A DNA stretch of 63,192 bases, from NCBI RefSeq assembly GCF_938002845.1, contig NZ_CALKZP010000038.1, forward strand, positions 1-63,192, read 5' to 3'. Below are positions 35,016 to 43,492 of the stretch, piece after piece. The notes under the pieces were generated by a model. The model had not been told where the DNA came from and searched no databases. It worked only from the letters and a program-made list of their open reading frames with translations. This DNA is from an uncultured Campylobacter sp. GTDB lineage: Bacteria; Campylobacterota; Campylobacteria; Campylobacterales; Campylobacteraceae. A program made the translations under genes and the position numbers. Position 1 is the stretch's first letter, and the number at the start of each line of letters is the position of its first letter.

Positions 35016-35778
35016 CGCCGTGATTTTAGGCATCGTCGAGGGGCTGACTGAGTTTCTGCCCGTAAGCTCGACCGGGCATATGATCCTAGCTGCGAAACTG
35101 ATGGACCTGCAGCAAACCGACACGCTTAAATGCTTCGAAGTCGTTATCCAGCTAGGCTCGATCCTAGCGGTCGTTGCGATATTTTATAAGCGGCTTTTAG
35201 TCGATTTTAAGCTCTGGTGTAAGCTCGTCGTGGGCTTTATCCCTACCGCGGCGATCGGCTTTTTGCTCTACAAAAGCATCAAATCGCTATTTGTGCCGCA
35301 GACCGTCGCCTACGCGCTGATCGGTTGGGGCATTATTTTTATCGCGGTCGAGCTCTTTCGCAAGGCGCGCCCGAGAGAAGGCGAGCTGGAGCATCTGGAT
35401 CAAATTTCATACGTTCAGGCCTTCATCATCGGGCTTTCGCAATGTTTTGCGATGGTGCCGGGCACTTCGCGCAGCGGCGCCACCATCATCGCAGGGCTTT
35501 TGTGCGGGCTAAGCAGAAACCTAGCCGCGCGCTTTAGCTTCCTACTCGCGATCCCTACGATGTTTGCGGCGACTTTTTACGATACCTATAAAAATTTAGA
35601 CACCTTCGCGCAAAACTCCGACAATATCACGACCTTTCTCGTAGGCGGCGCGGTGGCGTTTATAGTGGCACTTGCGGCGATCAAGCTATTTCTAAGCTTC
35701 GTTTCGAAGTTTGATTTCATCCCGTTTGGAATTTATAGAATTTTAATCGGCGTCGTATTTTTCATCTTCGTTTTTTAA
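35002..35778 (+). CDS. uppP: Undecaprenyl-diphosphate phosphatase
   Basis: Inner-membrane enzyme that recycles undecaprenyl pyrophosphate to the monophosphate carrier for peptidoglycan and glycan synthesis; also confers bacitracin tolerance (formerly BacA). The 258-residue polytopic protein carries both signature loops: EGLTEFLPVSSTGHMIL near residues 13-29 and PGTSRSGATIIAGL near 150-163. It overlaps thiE and is followed 22 bases later by a lipid-A-type phosphoethanolamine transferase, a plausible envelope pairing. Confidence 0.95.
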   Translation: MSIFDAVILGIVEGLTEFLPVSSTGHMILAAKLMDLQQTDTLKCFEVVIQLGSILAVVAIFYKRLLVDFKLWCKLVVGFIPTAAIGFLLYKSIKSLFVPQTVAYALIGWGIIFIAVELFRKARPREGELEHLDQISYVQAFIIGLSQCFAMVPGTSRSGATIIAGLLCGLSRNLAARFSFLLAIPTMFAATFYDTYKNLDTFAQNSDNITTFLVGGAVAFIVALAAIKLFLSFVSKFDFIPFGIYRILIGVVFFIFVF

Positions 35779-35800
35779 ACGCAATCATCAAAGGAATTTC

Positions 35801-37624
35801 ATGAGCCTTGTAAAAAATATCGGCGCATTTTTAAAAGACAGATTCAGCCTTCTATCGGTATTTGATGGTGCGGTGCTAAACACATACGCGCTAGTTTTAG
35901 TATTAAATTTAGCCCTAGGGTTGCTTCTTATCGCGCGCGGCGGCGAGCTGCTCTCTGCGCAGGCGCTGTTTTTCGTAGCGTCTGCGATCTGCGGCGTGAC
36001 GATACTTTTTTTCGCGCTTTACGCGCTTAGTTTTTACAGCGCCAGGCTATATAAAATTCTAGCCTTTATGCTTCTGGCGCTAAACGTGGTCTTTGCGATC
36101 GCTCAGATTTTTTTGATCTTTAGCCTGGAGCTTACCTACTCGCACGGCACGCTGGACGCGCTAGTGCAAACGACGCCCAAGGAGGCCTTCGAGTTCGCGC
36201 ATGCGTTTTTAAATTTCAAGCTTATCGCGGCTTTTTTGGCGCTTTTGATCTTCGTCTTCGCCGCTCTTAGGCTTAGAGTGAGCCAGCGAGCGCGAATGAA
36301 GCTATGTCGCGCGATAAAGCTAGCCTTTTTGCTTAGCTTGCTCGTTTTTATCGCGCATGCGGCGTTTAAAAGCTACGTAGCCAAAAGCTCGAAAATGCGC
36401 GCCAGCATCATAATCGCGCTAAATAAAATTCCGATTTATAACTTTGCTTTCGTTACGAAGGATTATTTCGGCGCCGATTTTAAAAGCGTGCGCGAGCTGC
36501 AAGCCGGATACCAAAGCATTTACGCCTCGCATTCGCATAAAACCGCGCCAAACCGCATCTCAAACGTCGTTTTTATTATCGGAGAGAGCCTGCAGCGAAA
36601 TTTTATGAGCCTATACGGCTACTATCTGCCTACCACGCCGAATCTGCAAGCGCTTGAGCAAAGCGGAAATCTAATCGCCTTTAGCGATGTCGTATCGCCT
36701 GGAGCTAAGACCAACGACGTGTTAAAATACGTGCTAAATTTCGGCAATTACGAGAGCGAAAAACAGCGCCCGTGGAGCGCCAACCTCGACATCGTAAATC
36801 TCGCACGGCTGGCAAACTACGAGACCTTTTGGATCAGCAACCAGGAGCGCTACGGGCAGTGGGCGGTCGCAAGCGGCGCGAGTGCGCAGATGACGGATCA
36901 CTCGGACTTTACGAATCAAATCCCGGTTTATAAATACGCCTACTCGCTCGACGAAGTTATGCTTCCTAGCATAAAAAATTTCAAATCGGGCGCGAAAAGA
37001 TCGCCCCTTGCGCGCAAGGACGAAAGCTCCGCCGCAGAGGTAAATGGCACGCAGAAAAAGGATAAATTTTTCATCCTTCATCTGATGGGTTCGCACCCGA
37101 GCTACGAGTTTCGCTATCCGAAAAGCTTTGCTAAATTTAGCGCCGCGGATATTTCGCGCGAGCCGCTTGATGAGGGGCAGAAAAAAGAGCTCGCGCACTA
37201 CCTAAACACCGTGGCTTACAACGATTTTATCGTGAGCGAAATTTATAAAATTTTCGCAAGCGACAACACGCTGATAGTTTATTTCAGCGACCACGCTCAG
37301 AGCCTTTATCAGTACCGCGGCAAGCTAATCCACGGTGGCATCAACCGCTTCACGCTCGAAATCCCGCTGATTTTCATGGCATCGGATAAGTTCAAAGAGC
37401 AAAACGCTGATCTTTGGGCGCGTATCGCCGCAGCCAAAGACAGGCCGTTTTTAAACGACGATCTCATCCACGCGATCGCAGAAATTTTAGAGATGACCGA
37501 CCTACCGGAGTACGATCCCACTCGCTCGGTGATAAACGCGGATTTCAACGCCTCGCGTCCGCGCATCATCGAGGGGGTCGATTACGATAAGATTTACAGG
37601 CTGCAGAAGGAATTCGGCGAGTAA
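35801..37624 (+). CDS. Phosphoethanolamine transferase (EptA/EptC-like)
   Basis: A 607-residue inner-membrane protein. About five membrane helices (residues 1-200) precede a periplasmic sulfatase-fold domain. Metal and catalytic positions are visible: Glu in VVFIIGESLQRNFMSLYGY, a Thr in GAKTNDVLKYVLN as the candidate nucleophile, His in LMGSHPSYEFRYP, Asp-His in YFSDHAQSLYQ and His in HGGINRFTLEIP. Such enzymes add phosphoethanolamine to lipid A, core sugars, flagellar rod protein or N-glycans, raising resistance to cationic peptides. The acceptor here is unknown. Confidence 0.87.
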   Translation: MSLVKNIGAFLKDRFSLLSVFDGAVLNTYALVLVLNLALGLLLIARGGELLSAQALFFVASAICGVTILFFALYALSFYSARLYKILAFMLLALNVVFAIAQIFLIFSLELTYSHGTLDALVQTTPKEAFEFAHAFLNFKLIAAFLALLIFVFAALRLRVSQRARMKLCRAIKLAFLLSLLVFIAHAAFKSYVAKSSKMRASIIIALNKIPIYNFAFVTKDYFGADFKSVRELQAGYQSIYASHSHKTAPNRISNVVFIIGESLQRNFMSLYGYYLPTTPNLQALEQSGNLIAFSDVVSPGAKTNDVLKYVLNFGNYESEKQRPWSANLDIVNLARLANYETFWISNQERYGQWAVASGASAQMTDHSDFTNQIPVYKYAYSLDEVMLPSIKNFKSGAKRSPLARKDESSAAEVNGTQKKDKFFILHLMGSHPSYEFRYPKSFAKFSAADISREPLDEGQKKELAHYLNTVAYNDFIVSEIYKIFASDNTLIVYFSDHAQSLYQYRGKLIHGGINRFTLEIPLIFMASDKFKEQNADLWARIAAAKDRPFLNDDLIHAIAEILEMTDLPEYDPTRSVINADFNASRPRIIEGVDYDKIYRLQKEFGE

Positions 37625-38110
37625 ATTAGGTGAAATTTTGCGCCTTTTGGCTGTGCAGAATTTCGCCTCTTAAAATGCGCTCTTATCGCAAGCGCTCGCG
37701 CCCTAATTTGGTTTTCGGACGGGCGTGTCTGCGTCAAATCTACGCTATCGCAAAGCTCTGCGGTAGAATTCTTGTGTTGCGAAATTCTGCTTAGCAAAAT
37801 TCGGCTTTGCGGAATTTCAAATTTTACCGCTCAAATTCCGCGGCGCAAAACTCCTCAGCACAAAATTTACCGCCAGAATTCAGCTCTCAATTTAAAATTT
37901 CAAAATTCAGAGCCACGAAATTTTATGCCGAAGAATTTCACGTCCCAATCGGCACGAAGTATCTGCCGCCCGAGCCGCGCATAAAATTCTACGCTTCAAA
38001 ATTCCAAGCCATAAAATTTTACGCTACGAAATTTCACCGACAAAATTTTATGTCGCAAAACCCCGCGCCGCGAAATTTAAAAGCGGCTCTTGCTATAAAA
38101 TTCCGCGAGC
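37625..38110. other. Intergenic AAATTT-rich repeat block
   Basis: No gene is seen between two converging genes. From about 37760 to 38105 the DNA is a run of AAATTT/AAAATTTT/GAATTTC words spaced 12-22 bases apart, alternating with short GC-rich spacers; this is the clearest example in the window. Confidence 0.6.
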
Positions 38111-39427
38111 TTAATTTATGCTGCCGCAGCGGTATTTGCCTGCTACGAAGGTGATTTTATCGCGGATCTGAGCGATCTGTCTTAGCGCCTCCGCCAAGAA
38201 ATCCACGTCGTTTTCATCGTGGATAAACGAGAAACTAGCCCGCACCCAAGCGGGTTTGCGCGACATTTCGGTATCGGGCTGCAAACCGAGTAGATCAAAG
38301 CCGTAAGGTGCTGCGCAATCGCAGCCTGCGCGGGTCTGGATCTCAAATTTCTGCCCGAGTACCCCGGCTAGCGCGTCTGGGCCTAGTCCTTTCATATTAA
38401 AAGCAAAGATCGGCACGCGCGGCGCGGTGAGATTGCCGTAAATTTCAATCTCTGGGATTTTTGAAATTTTGCCTATAAAGCGCCTGCAAATAGCCTCTTC
38501 GCGCGATTTGATCGCTTCTATCCCCGCGCTTTTGCGAAGCTTTAGAGCGAGGTATGTCCGCACCAGCGCGATGATGCCGGGCGTGCCCGCCTCTTCCAAG
38601 CGCTCCTTGTCGATTATAAAGCGCTGCGTTAGGGCATCCGCGTATTTGATCGTGCCGCCTCCCGCGAATGTCGGCTCCTCGCCGCGCAAAAGTTCCTTTC
38701 GTACCGCCAAAATCCCGCTAGCGCCCACGCCGCCCAAAAGCTTGTGCGCGCCGAAAAACACTCCGTCGCAAAAGCTGGTATCTACGTTTTCGTGCGCGAT
38801 GAGCGCGCTAGCGTCCACGAACAGCCGCCCGCCGTGCGCTTTTAGCATCAAGTAAGCGCGCTTGTAGTCTATCTTAAGCCCCGTCACGTTCGATGCTGCG
38901 GTAAGCACGCCGTAAATTTCGCGCCCTTTGTTTGCTGATAGAATTTCGCCCAAGCGCGCAAAGTCCATCAGCCCGCTTGGATCTAGCGGCACGCGTACGA
39001 CCTCGCAAAGCCCCTGCCTTAGGCTAATTTCAACGGAGTGATGCTCAAAAGGCGAGATGATGAAAAGCGGCAGCTGCTTTAAGCTCTCGCGCCGCAAACC
39101 GAGCCTATCTCGCGTCGCGGGCGGCAGATAGATGCCTAAAATTTCCCAGAGCTTCTTTATCGCCGCGGTCGCGCCGAATCCGCACGAGATCAGGTAGTAG
39201 CGCTCCTCGCAGCCCAGAAGCTCTTTGATTTTCGCCCTTGCATTTTCGTAGTAATCGCTCGTAATCTCGGCGTTTGCTCCGCCTGCGGAGTGGACGTTGG
39301 CGTATGTTGCAAGCACGCGCTCGATCTCCTCTTCTATAGGGCGATACGCAAGTCCCGAGGCGGCGCAGTCGAAGTATTTGATCCCCTCTTTTAAGATGAT
39401 GTTTTCTTTGATCGTTTGAAAATCCAA
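38111..39427 (-). CDS. Class V aminotransferase (cysteine desulfurase-like)
   Basis: A PLP-dependent enzyme of about 438 residues, related to NifS/SufS/CsdA. The PLP lysine is in FFGAHKLLGGVGASG. A substrate-side Cys region (RAGCDCAAPYG) near the C-terminus resembles the SufS-type active-site loop, so cysteine desulfuration is possible but not proven. The start is placed at TTG 39427, with TTTGGAG upstream. The in-frame TTG at 39451 lies only one base below the -10 box (39452-39457) and so upstream of the expected transcription start. Confidence 0.83.
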   Translation of the reverse strand: MDFQTIKENIILKEGIKYFDCAASGLAYRPIEEEIERVLATYANVHSAGGANAEITSDYYENARAKIKELLGCEERYYLISCGFGATAAIKKLWEILGIYLPPATRDRLGLRRESLKQLPLFIISPFEHHSVEISLRQGLCEVVRVPLDPSGLMDFARLGEILSANKGREIYGVLTAASNVTGLKIDYKRAYLMLKAHGGRLFVDASALIAHENVDTSFCDGVFFGAHKLLGGVGASGILAVRKELLRGEEPTFAGGGTIKYADALTQRFIIDKERLEEAGTPGIIALVRTYLALKLRKSAGIEAIKSREEAICRRFIGKISKIPEIEIYGNLTAPRVPIFAFNMKGLGPDALAGVLGQKFEIQTRAGCDCAAPYGFDLLGLQPDTEMSRKPAWVRASFSFIHDENDVDFLAEALRQIAQIRDKITFVAGKYRCGSIN

Positions 39428-39451
39428 AGCGCGACTCCAAAATTTTTGCAA

Positions 39452-39457
39452 ATTATA
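39452..39457 (-). promoter_or_regulatory. -10 box of the aminotransferase gene
   Basis: Perfect TATAAT on the minus strand, 25 bases upstream of the TTG at 39427. It faces a plus-strand TAAAAT at 39469-39474, giving a compact divergent promoter region. Confidence 0.5.
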
Positions 39458-39495
39458 TCCAAACTCGCTAAAATTACGCCCGCAAGGAGGGCGAA

Positions 39496-40362
39496 ATTTA
39501 CGAGTTAAAAGATACTGCGCGAAATTTAGGCGATGCTGGTATCGACGCGATTTTGCAGTTTCATTTCGTATTTGACGAGATAGGCTGTATAAGCGGCTAC
39601 GCGGACGTTTTCGAAGCGATCGAAAATGAAATTTTGCTCTGCTTTGAACGTCTCGGCGAGCGCTTTAAATTTGGCGGCGAGCACGAAGAGCAGATCAAAA
39701 AGGCACTGATGAAATTCGCTAGAAGCGACCGCAAAAAAATAGGAATTTCAAAAATTTTGCCGCGATTTACAGCGCAAAAAATCACCGCAGATCTCATAAA
39801 CGCGAAGTTTCTAATCACCGAAAAATCAAGCGAGCAAAGGGCGCAAAAAGCCCGTAAAAACGACCGCCTACCGCGCGCGCTACGCCGCTACCATATCACC
39901 GACAAGGTCCATTTTAGCAGCAACTTTGCAAGGTTCTGGTTTAGATTTATCGAGCCGAACCTGCCCGCGCTGCGGCGCGGCGAGATAGAGCGCGTGCTAA
40001 GCCTAATCAAAGCGGATTTCAACGCCTACGCGGGGCTCGGGTTTGAAATTTTAAGCAAAGAGCTACTCGCGAAGTATTTAAATTTAGAGATTTCGCAAAT
40101 TTCGAGCTTTTGGAACAAAGAGGTCGAGATCGACATCTACGCGAAATTTGAGAGCTTTTGCGTTGCGGGCGAGTGCAAATACAAGGAGCGAAAAATTTCA
40201 AAAAACGTGCTAAACGAGCTAATGCTCAAATGCGAAAAAGCGTGCCTCGCGCCCGATCTGCTCGCGCTGTTTTCCAAAAGCGGCTTTAGCGGCGAACTGC
40301 GAAACCTAAAAAGTGATAAAATTTTACTCTTTTCGCTCGAGGATTTTAAAATTTTACTTTGA
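39496..40362 (+). CDS. DUF234 domain protein
   Basis: A protein of about 288 residues whose C-terminal part matches DUF234, the domain found at the end of archaeal-type ATPases (YHITDKVHFSSNFARFWFRFIEPN, then EVEIDIYAKFESFCVAGECKYKE). The last part has the E-x-D...GECK pattern of PD-(D/E)XK nucleases. The ATPase domain is absent, so it stands alone. The open frame continues upstream of the first TTG (39553) to a strong AAGGAGG at 39484-39490. No ATG, GTG or TTG lies between, and an ATT at 39496 is correctly spaced. If the TTG is used, the gene is 39553-40362. Confidence 0.68.
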   Translation: MYELKDTARNLGDAGIDAILQFHFVFDEIGCISGYADVFEAIENEILLCFERLGERFKFGGEHEEQIKKALMKFARSDRKKIGISKILPRFTAQKITADLINAKFLITEKSSEQRAQKARKNDRLPRALRRYHITDKVHFSSNFARFWFRFIEPNLPALRRGEIERVLSLIKADFNAYAGLGFEILSKELLAKYLNLEISQISSFWNKEVEIDIYAKFESFCVAGECKYKERKISKNVLNELMLKCEKACLAPDLLALFSKSGFSGELRNLKSDKILLFSLEDFKILL

Positions 40363-40399
40363 ATACGGACGTAAAATAAATGATTATAAGGGAATTATC

Positions 40400-41230
40400 A
40401 TGAAAAATAGGGTCTTGGCAGTATCGTTAGGCGTGCTTTTGAGCTTAAGCTTAGCAGGATGCGATAGGGGAGAAATAGAGGATATTCAAACGGAGGATTT
40501 TTATGCCGCCAATCCGGATAAAGCAAAAAGCGTCTCCGAGGCGTGCGCCCTAGCCGATCTATCCAAAGAATCGGCAGAGATTTACGACAACTGCGAACGA
40601 GCCGCGATGGCGTATTTTAAAATCTTCTATAAAAATATGATGCAAGCGGCATCAAGGCAAGAAGTAAAGGCGCAAGATGAAAAACAAAAAGCTATGTGCG
40701 AACGCAAAGAGGTGCGAAATACGGAATTCGACGTGGAATGCTTTTTGTTTCTAGCCGCCACGGGTTTGCCGATAAACTCTACAGCGCCTAAAAATAGGCT
40801 GACTTATCTACTGGAGGAATGCAGAAATGATACAATCAGCCCGAAATGTAGGCTTTTAAGAAAAGAGGCGAAATTTTTCACTGAAGGCTCTAGAATGAGC
40901 AAAGAAGAGGTCTACGAGGCATTATCGAAAAAATTGCAAATCGTGATAAAAGACTATATTAATTTTTACGTATCGCAAGGTAGATTCGATGACAATCCAA
41001 ACAAGATAACAAGCATGAGGGTCGAGCAGATAGCTCCAAACTCGATTAGCATAGGCACGACGAGCTATGTCAGCTGCTTTACTATAACCGCAATCGATAC
41101 GGGCAAAAACGCTAGTTTGGAGATACGAAAAGGCGCAAGCCAAAATGACGAATTCTGCATGCAAACATATAAACTACCCGAAGTTGCAAAAATTCTAAAT
41201 GAAAACGGCGGCGTTATTAGGCTTAGATAG
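40400..41230 (+). CDS. Hypothetical lipoprotein
   Basis: A 276-residue predicted lipoprotein. The signal peptide ends in the lipobox LSLAGC (Cys20), after ATG 40400, which has AAGGGAA upstream; an in-frame start inside the preceding gene is not credible. The mature protein is charged, with about eight further Cys, several in the first half, suggesting disulfides. I recognise no family. It follows the DUF234 gene by 37 bases and ends before converging Dsb-like and plus-strand efp genes. Function unknown. Confidence 0.75.
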   Translation: MKNRVLAVSLGVLLSLSLAGCDRGEIEDIQTEDFYAANPDKAKSVSEACALADLSKESAEIYDNCERAAMAYFKIFYKNMMQAASRQEVKAQDEKQKAMCERKEVRNTEFDVECFLFLAATGLPINSTAPKNRLTYLLEECRNDTISPKCRLLRKEAKFFTEGSRMSKEEVYEALSKKLQIVIKDYINFYVSQGRFDDNPNKITSMRVEQIAPNSISIGTTSYVSCFTITAIDTGKNASLEIRKGASQNDEFCMQTYKLPEVAKILNENGGVIRLR

Positions 41231-41435
41231 CAAAATTTTATATTTTCAAATTTGACGGCAAAGCTTCAAGAGCTTAATTTTAAAGTTAAATTCCGCCGCT
41301 TGAAATTTTAAAGCGACGGAATTTTGTAAAATTTCAGCTCGCACGGGCGGCTGTGCTGCGCGCGACTTGCGCTACCGCGAGCAAACTCGCGCTGTTCGCA
41401 CACAAACCTCGCGCCCTAAATCCCGTAAATTTAGA

Positions 41436-42176
41436 CTATTTTTTCACCTTGATCACGTATGGCACCGATTTGATCACTCCTTTGGAAAACAGCGTCTTGG
41501 TGTCCGCATACACGGCGTCAAGCTCGGCCTTTGAGACGTCCGCATCGCTTACCTGCACGTCTTTGTTATAGTATTTCTCGATCACGTCGATCGCGCCCTT
41601 TTGATCGCTCGGCGAGAGGGCTTTCAGCTGCTTTAAAATCAGCGCCGATTTGATAAACGCGCTCTTGCCGTGCACCGGCGCAAAGATCAATTTTACATTG
41701 CTATTGCGAAGATGCTTCGTGATCCTTTTCATCTCCTCGGCGCAATACGGGCACTCCGGATCACCCACGATGTAGGTCATATAGGGGTTGTTTTTATCAA
41801 ACGACTCGATATAGGCGAATCTCGCGGGATTTATGCTCTTTAGCAGCTCAAGCGCGGCGGCGTTCCTGTCGTCCTTTAAAATTTGAGTTCTCATCTTAAA
41901 TAGCGCCGCATCCGCCGCATCCGCGAACTTGGGCTCCTCGGTCACTGCCACTAAGCTTTTGGCGTCGTCGCTAGCCAAAAACGCCTCTTTTTTCTCGCCC
42001 GAGCGGACGATCAGCAAATTTAGCCCGTTTAGCGAGTTTAGCTTGTCGATCGAGATGAGCTGAGCGTTTTTATCATTTAGACTTTGCTTTAGGTTTTTTA
42101 CGAACTCCGCTTCGTTCGCATTCGCGCCAAGCGCAAAAGCCGCACACGTAGCCAAAACGTAGATGATTTTTTTCAT
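41436..42176 (-). CDS. Thioredoxin-fold disulfide isomerase (DsbC/DsbG-like)
   Basis: A 246-residue periplasmic protein with a signal peptide (residues 1-20, ending ALGANA). A DsbC-type N-terminal dimerisation region is followed by a thioredoxin-fold domain with active site CPYC in VGDPECPYCAEEM, and a cis-Pro loop near the C-terminus in KSVPYVIK. It probably isomerises or reduces disulfides in exported proteins. The start is ATG 42176 behind GGGGAGGG. It is divergent from efp. Confidence 0.84.
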   Translation of the reverse strand: MKKIIYVLATCAAFALGANANEAEFVKNLKQSLNDKNAQLISIDKLNSLNGLNLLIVRSGEKKEAFLASDDAKSLVAVTEEPKFADAADAALFKMRTQILKDDRNAAALELLKSINPARFAYIESFDKNNPYMTYIVGDPECPYCAEEMKRITKHLRNSNVKLIFAPVHGKSAFIKSALILKQLKALSPSDQKGAIDVIEKYYNKDVQVSDADVSKAELDAVYADTKTLFSKGVIKSVPYVIKVKK

Positions 42177-42230
42177 AGCTTCCCTCCCCTTAAAATTTCG
42201 CCAATTATATCAATTTAAAATAAAATTTGT

Positions 42231-42236
42231 TATAAT
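42231..42236 (+). promoter_or_regulatory. -10 box of efp
   Basis: TATAAT preceded by TTTGT, 29 bases upstream of the efp ATG, with TAAGGAG ribosome site at 42252-42258. Confidence 0.6.
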
Positions 42237-42264
42237 CGCGCCCTATCAATTTAAGGAGAAATTT

Positions 42265-42831
42265 ATGGCTTATTCAATGGGCGATCTAAAAAAAGGTCTA
42301 AAAATCGAGGTGGACGGAATTCCGTTTAAAATCATAGAATACCAACACGTAAAACCGGGCAAAGGGCCAGCTTTCGTGCGCGTTAAAATAAAATCTTTCA
42401 TCGATGGCAAGGTGCTTGAAAAGACCTTCCACGCCGGCGATAAATGCGAAGCTCCGAATCTTGAGGAAAAAGAGATGCAGTATCTCTACGACGACGGCGA
42501 GGCGTGTCAGTTCATGGATACTGATAGTTACGAACAGATCGCGATTAGCGACGAGGACGTGGGCGAGGCGAAAAAATGGATGCTAGATGGTATGATGGTA
42601 AATATAATGTTTTACAACGGCAAAGCGATCGGCGTGGATGTGCCGCAGGTGGTGGAGCTTAAAATCGTAGAAACTGCGCCAAATTTCCGCGGCGATACGC
42701 AGGGCAGCAACAAAAAGCCCGCCACGCTTGAGACCGGCGCCGTGGTACAGATCCCATTTCACGTGCTCGAAGGCGAGGTCATCCGCGTAGATACCGTCCG
42801 CGGCGAGTATATCGAAAAAGCAAACAAATAA
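42265..42831 (+). CDS. efp: Elongation factor P
   Basis: Relieves ribosome stalling at polyproline sequences. The 188-residue protein has three beta domains. The tip loop HVKPGKGPAF carries Lys33, equivalent to the modified lysine of E. coli EF-P, and the C-terminal signature is seen in VVQIPFHVLEGEVIRVDTVRGEYIEK. The start is ATG 42265; an upstream in-frame start would lie in the dsb promoter and lacks a ribosome site. The gene is monocistronic. Confidence 0.96.
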   Translation: MAYSMGDLKKGLKIEVDGIPFKIIEYQHVKPGKGPAFVRVKIKSFIDGKVLEKTFHAGDKCEAPNLEEKEMQYLYDDGEACQFMDTDSYEQIAISDEDVGEAKKWMLDGMMVNIMFYNGKAIGVDVPQVVELKIVETAPNFRGDTQGSNKKPATLETGAVVQIPFHVLEGEVIRVDTVRGEYIEKANK

Positions 42832-43061
42832 CTTCTCTATTTTTGCGAAATTTTAATTTCGCAAAAATTCCTCTTTCTTTTAAAATTTATAAACTCCGTA
42901 TGATAAATTTAAACCGCATCGGTTGCGTAAATTTTGATTAAAATAGCTTTTTAAATTTGCCGAGGTGCGGGATTATTCAGTCTAAATTTTGCGTAACGCC
43001 GATTTGGCAAATTTAGGATGATTTTACGATTAAATTTACGGATATGAAATTTGAGTATAAA

Positions 43062-43098
43062 AAACGTCCGAAAGCAAATCTTACGACTCGCTTTCGGG
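43062..43098 (-). terminator. Terminator of the SelW-like gene
   Basis: On the minus strand an 8-bp perfect stem (CCGAAAGC with GCTTTCGG, 14-base loop) begins 9 bases after the TAG stop codon and is followed by ACGTTTTTT, a classic intrinsic terminator. Confidence 0.75.
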
Positions 43099-43105
43099 CT
43101 TTGAG

Positions 43106-43339
43106 CTAGGCTGCAACTTTAATTAGATTTAAAATTTCACCTTCACTTGGAAAACGAGGCTTAGCAAAATCTTTATTGAAGAAAAGCTTTCTGCCGTCAA
43201 CTTCTACTAGAAAGTCTCCGCTGCCACCAGGGACCAACTCGACAACTGCATCCTTATAGACGCTTGTTATTTCATCTCTCACACGGAGAGCTTGCGGTCT
43301 ATAAGATCAAGAATTACAATAAGTAATTACAACCTTCAT
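43106..43339 (-). CDS. SelW-like CXXU selenoprotein, UGA read as selenocysteine
   Basis: A 77-codon gene on the minus strand with an in-frame TGA at codon 11 (43309-43307). Reading TGA as selenocysteine gives MKVVITYCNSU and then a small alpha/beta domain with VELVPGGSGDFLVEVDG and DFAKPRFPSEGE. This matches the Rdx/SelW-SelT-SelH thioredoxin-like family, whose redox motif is CXXU or CXXC. Position 8 is Cys and position 11 is UGA, exactly the redox pair. The ATG has AAAGGAATAAAG before it. A -10 box (43367-43372), a hairpin just past the UGA and an intrinsic terminator all fit. Length is typical. The electron partner is unknown. If UGA were a stop, only a 10-residue peptide would result. Confidence 0.88.
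43276..43290 (-). promoter_or_regulatory. Candidate bacterial SECIS hairpin
   Basis: On the mRNA, CUCUC and GAGAG form a 5-bp stem around the loop CGUGU, starting 16 nt after the UGA. Distance and a G in the first two loop positions agree with the described bacterial SECIS pattern recognised by SelB. The stem is short and its outer flanks do not pair. Confidence 0.65.
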
Positions 43340-43366
43340 CTTTATTCCTTTCTAAAAAAGTGCCAC

Positions 43367-43372
43367 ATTCTA
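43367..43372 (-). promoter_or_regulatory. -10 box of the SelW-like gene
   Basis: TAGAAT on the minus strand, 28 bases before the ATG, with T/A-rich DNA further upstream. It gives a leader of about 20 nt. Confidence 0.5.
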
Positions 43373-43492
43373 GCAGAACTAGCTTAAATTTTAATATAAA
43401 AGTTGGGGTTCCGCGCGCCTCAGCATTTAAAAATTTATGAGCGAAATTTCGTCGTTTGCAAAGCCCTAAATTTCGCTGCTGTGAGCCCAAGG

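Noticed and set aside
37760..38105. CRISPR-like array in the AAATTT block
   Set aside because: Repeats are degenerate 6-8-base words with irregular short spacers and no cas genes.
43307..43309. TGA as an ordinary inactivating nonsense mutation
   Set aside because: It falls exactly at the redox position of the CXXU/CXXC motif and is followed by a SECIS-like hairpin, with intact promoter, frame and terminator.
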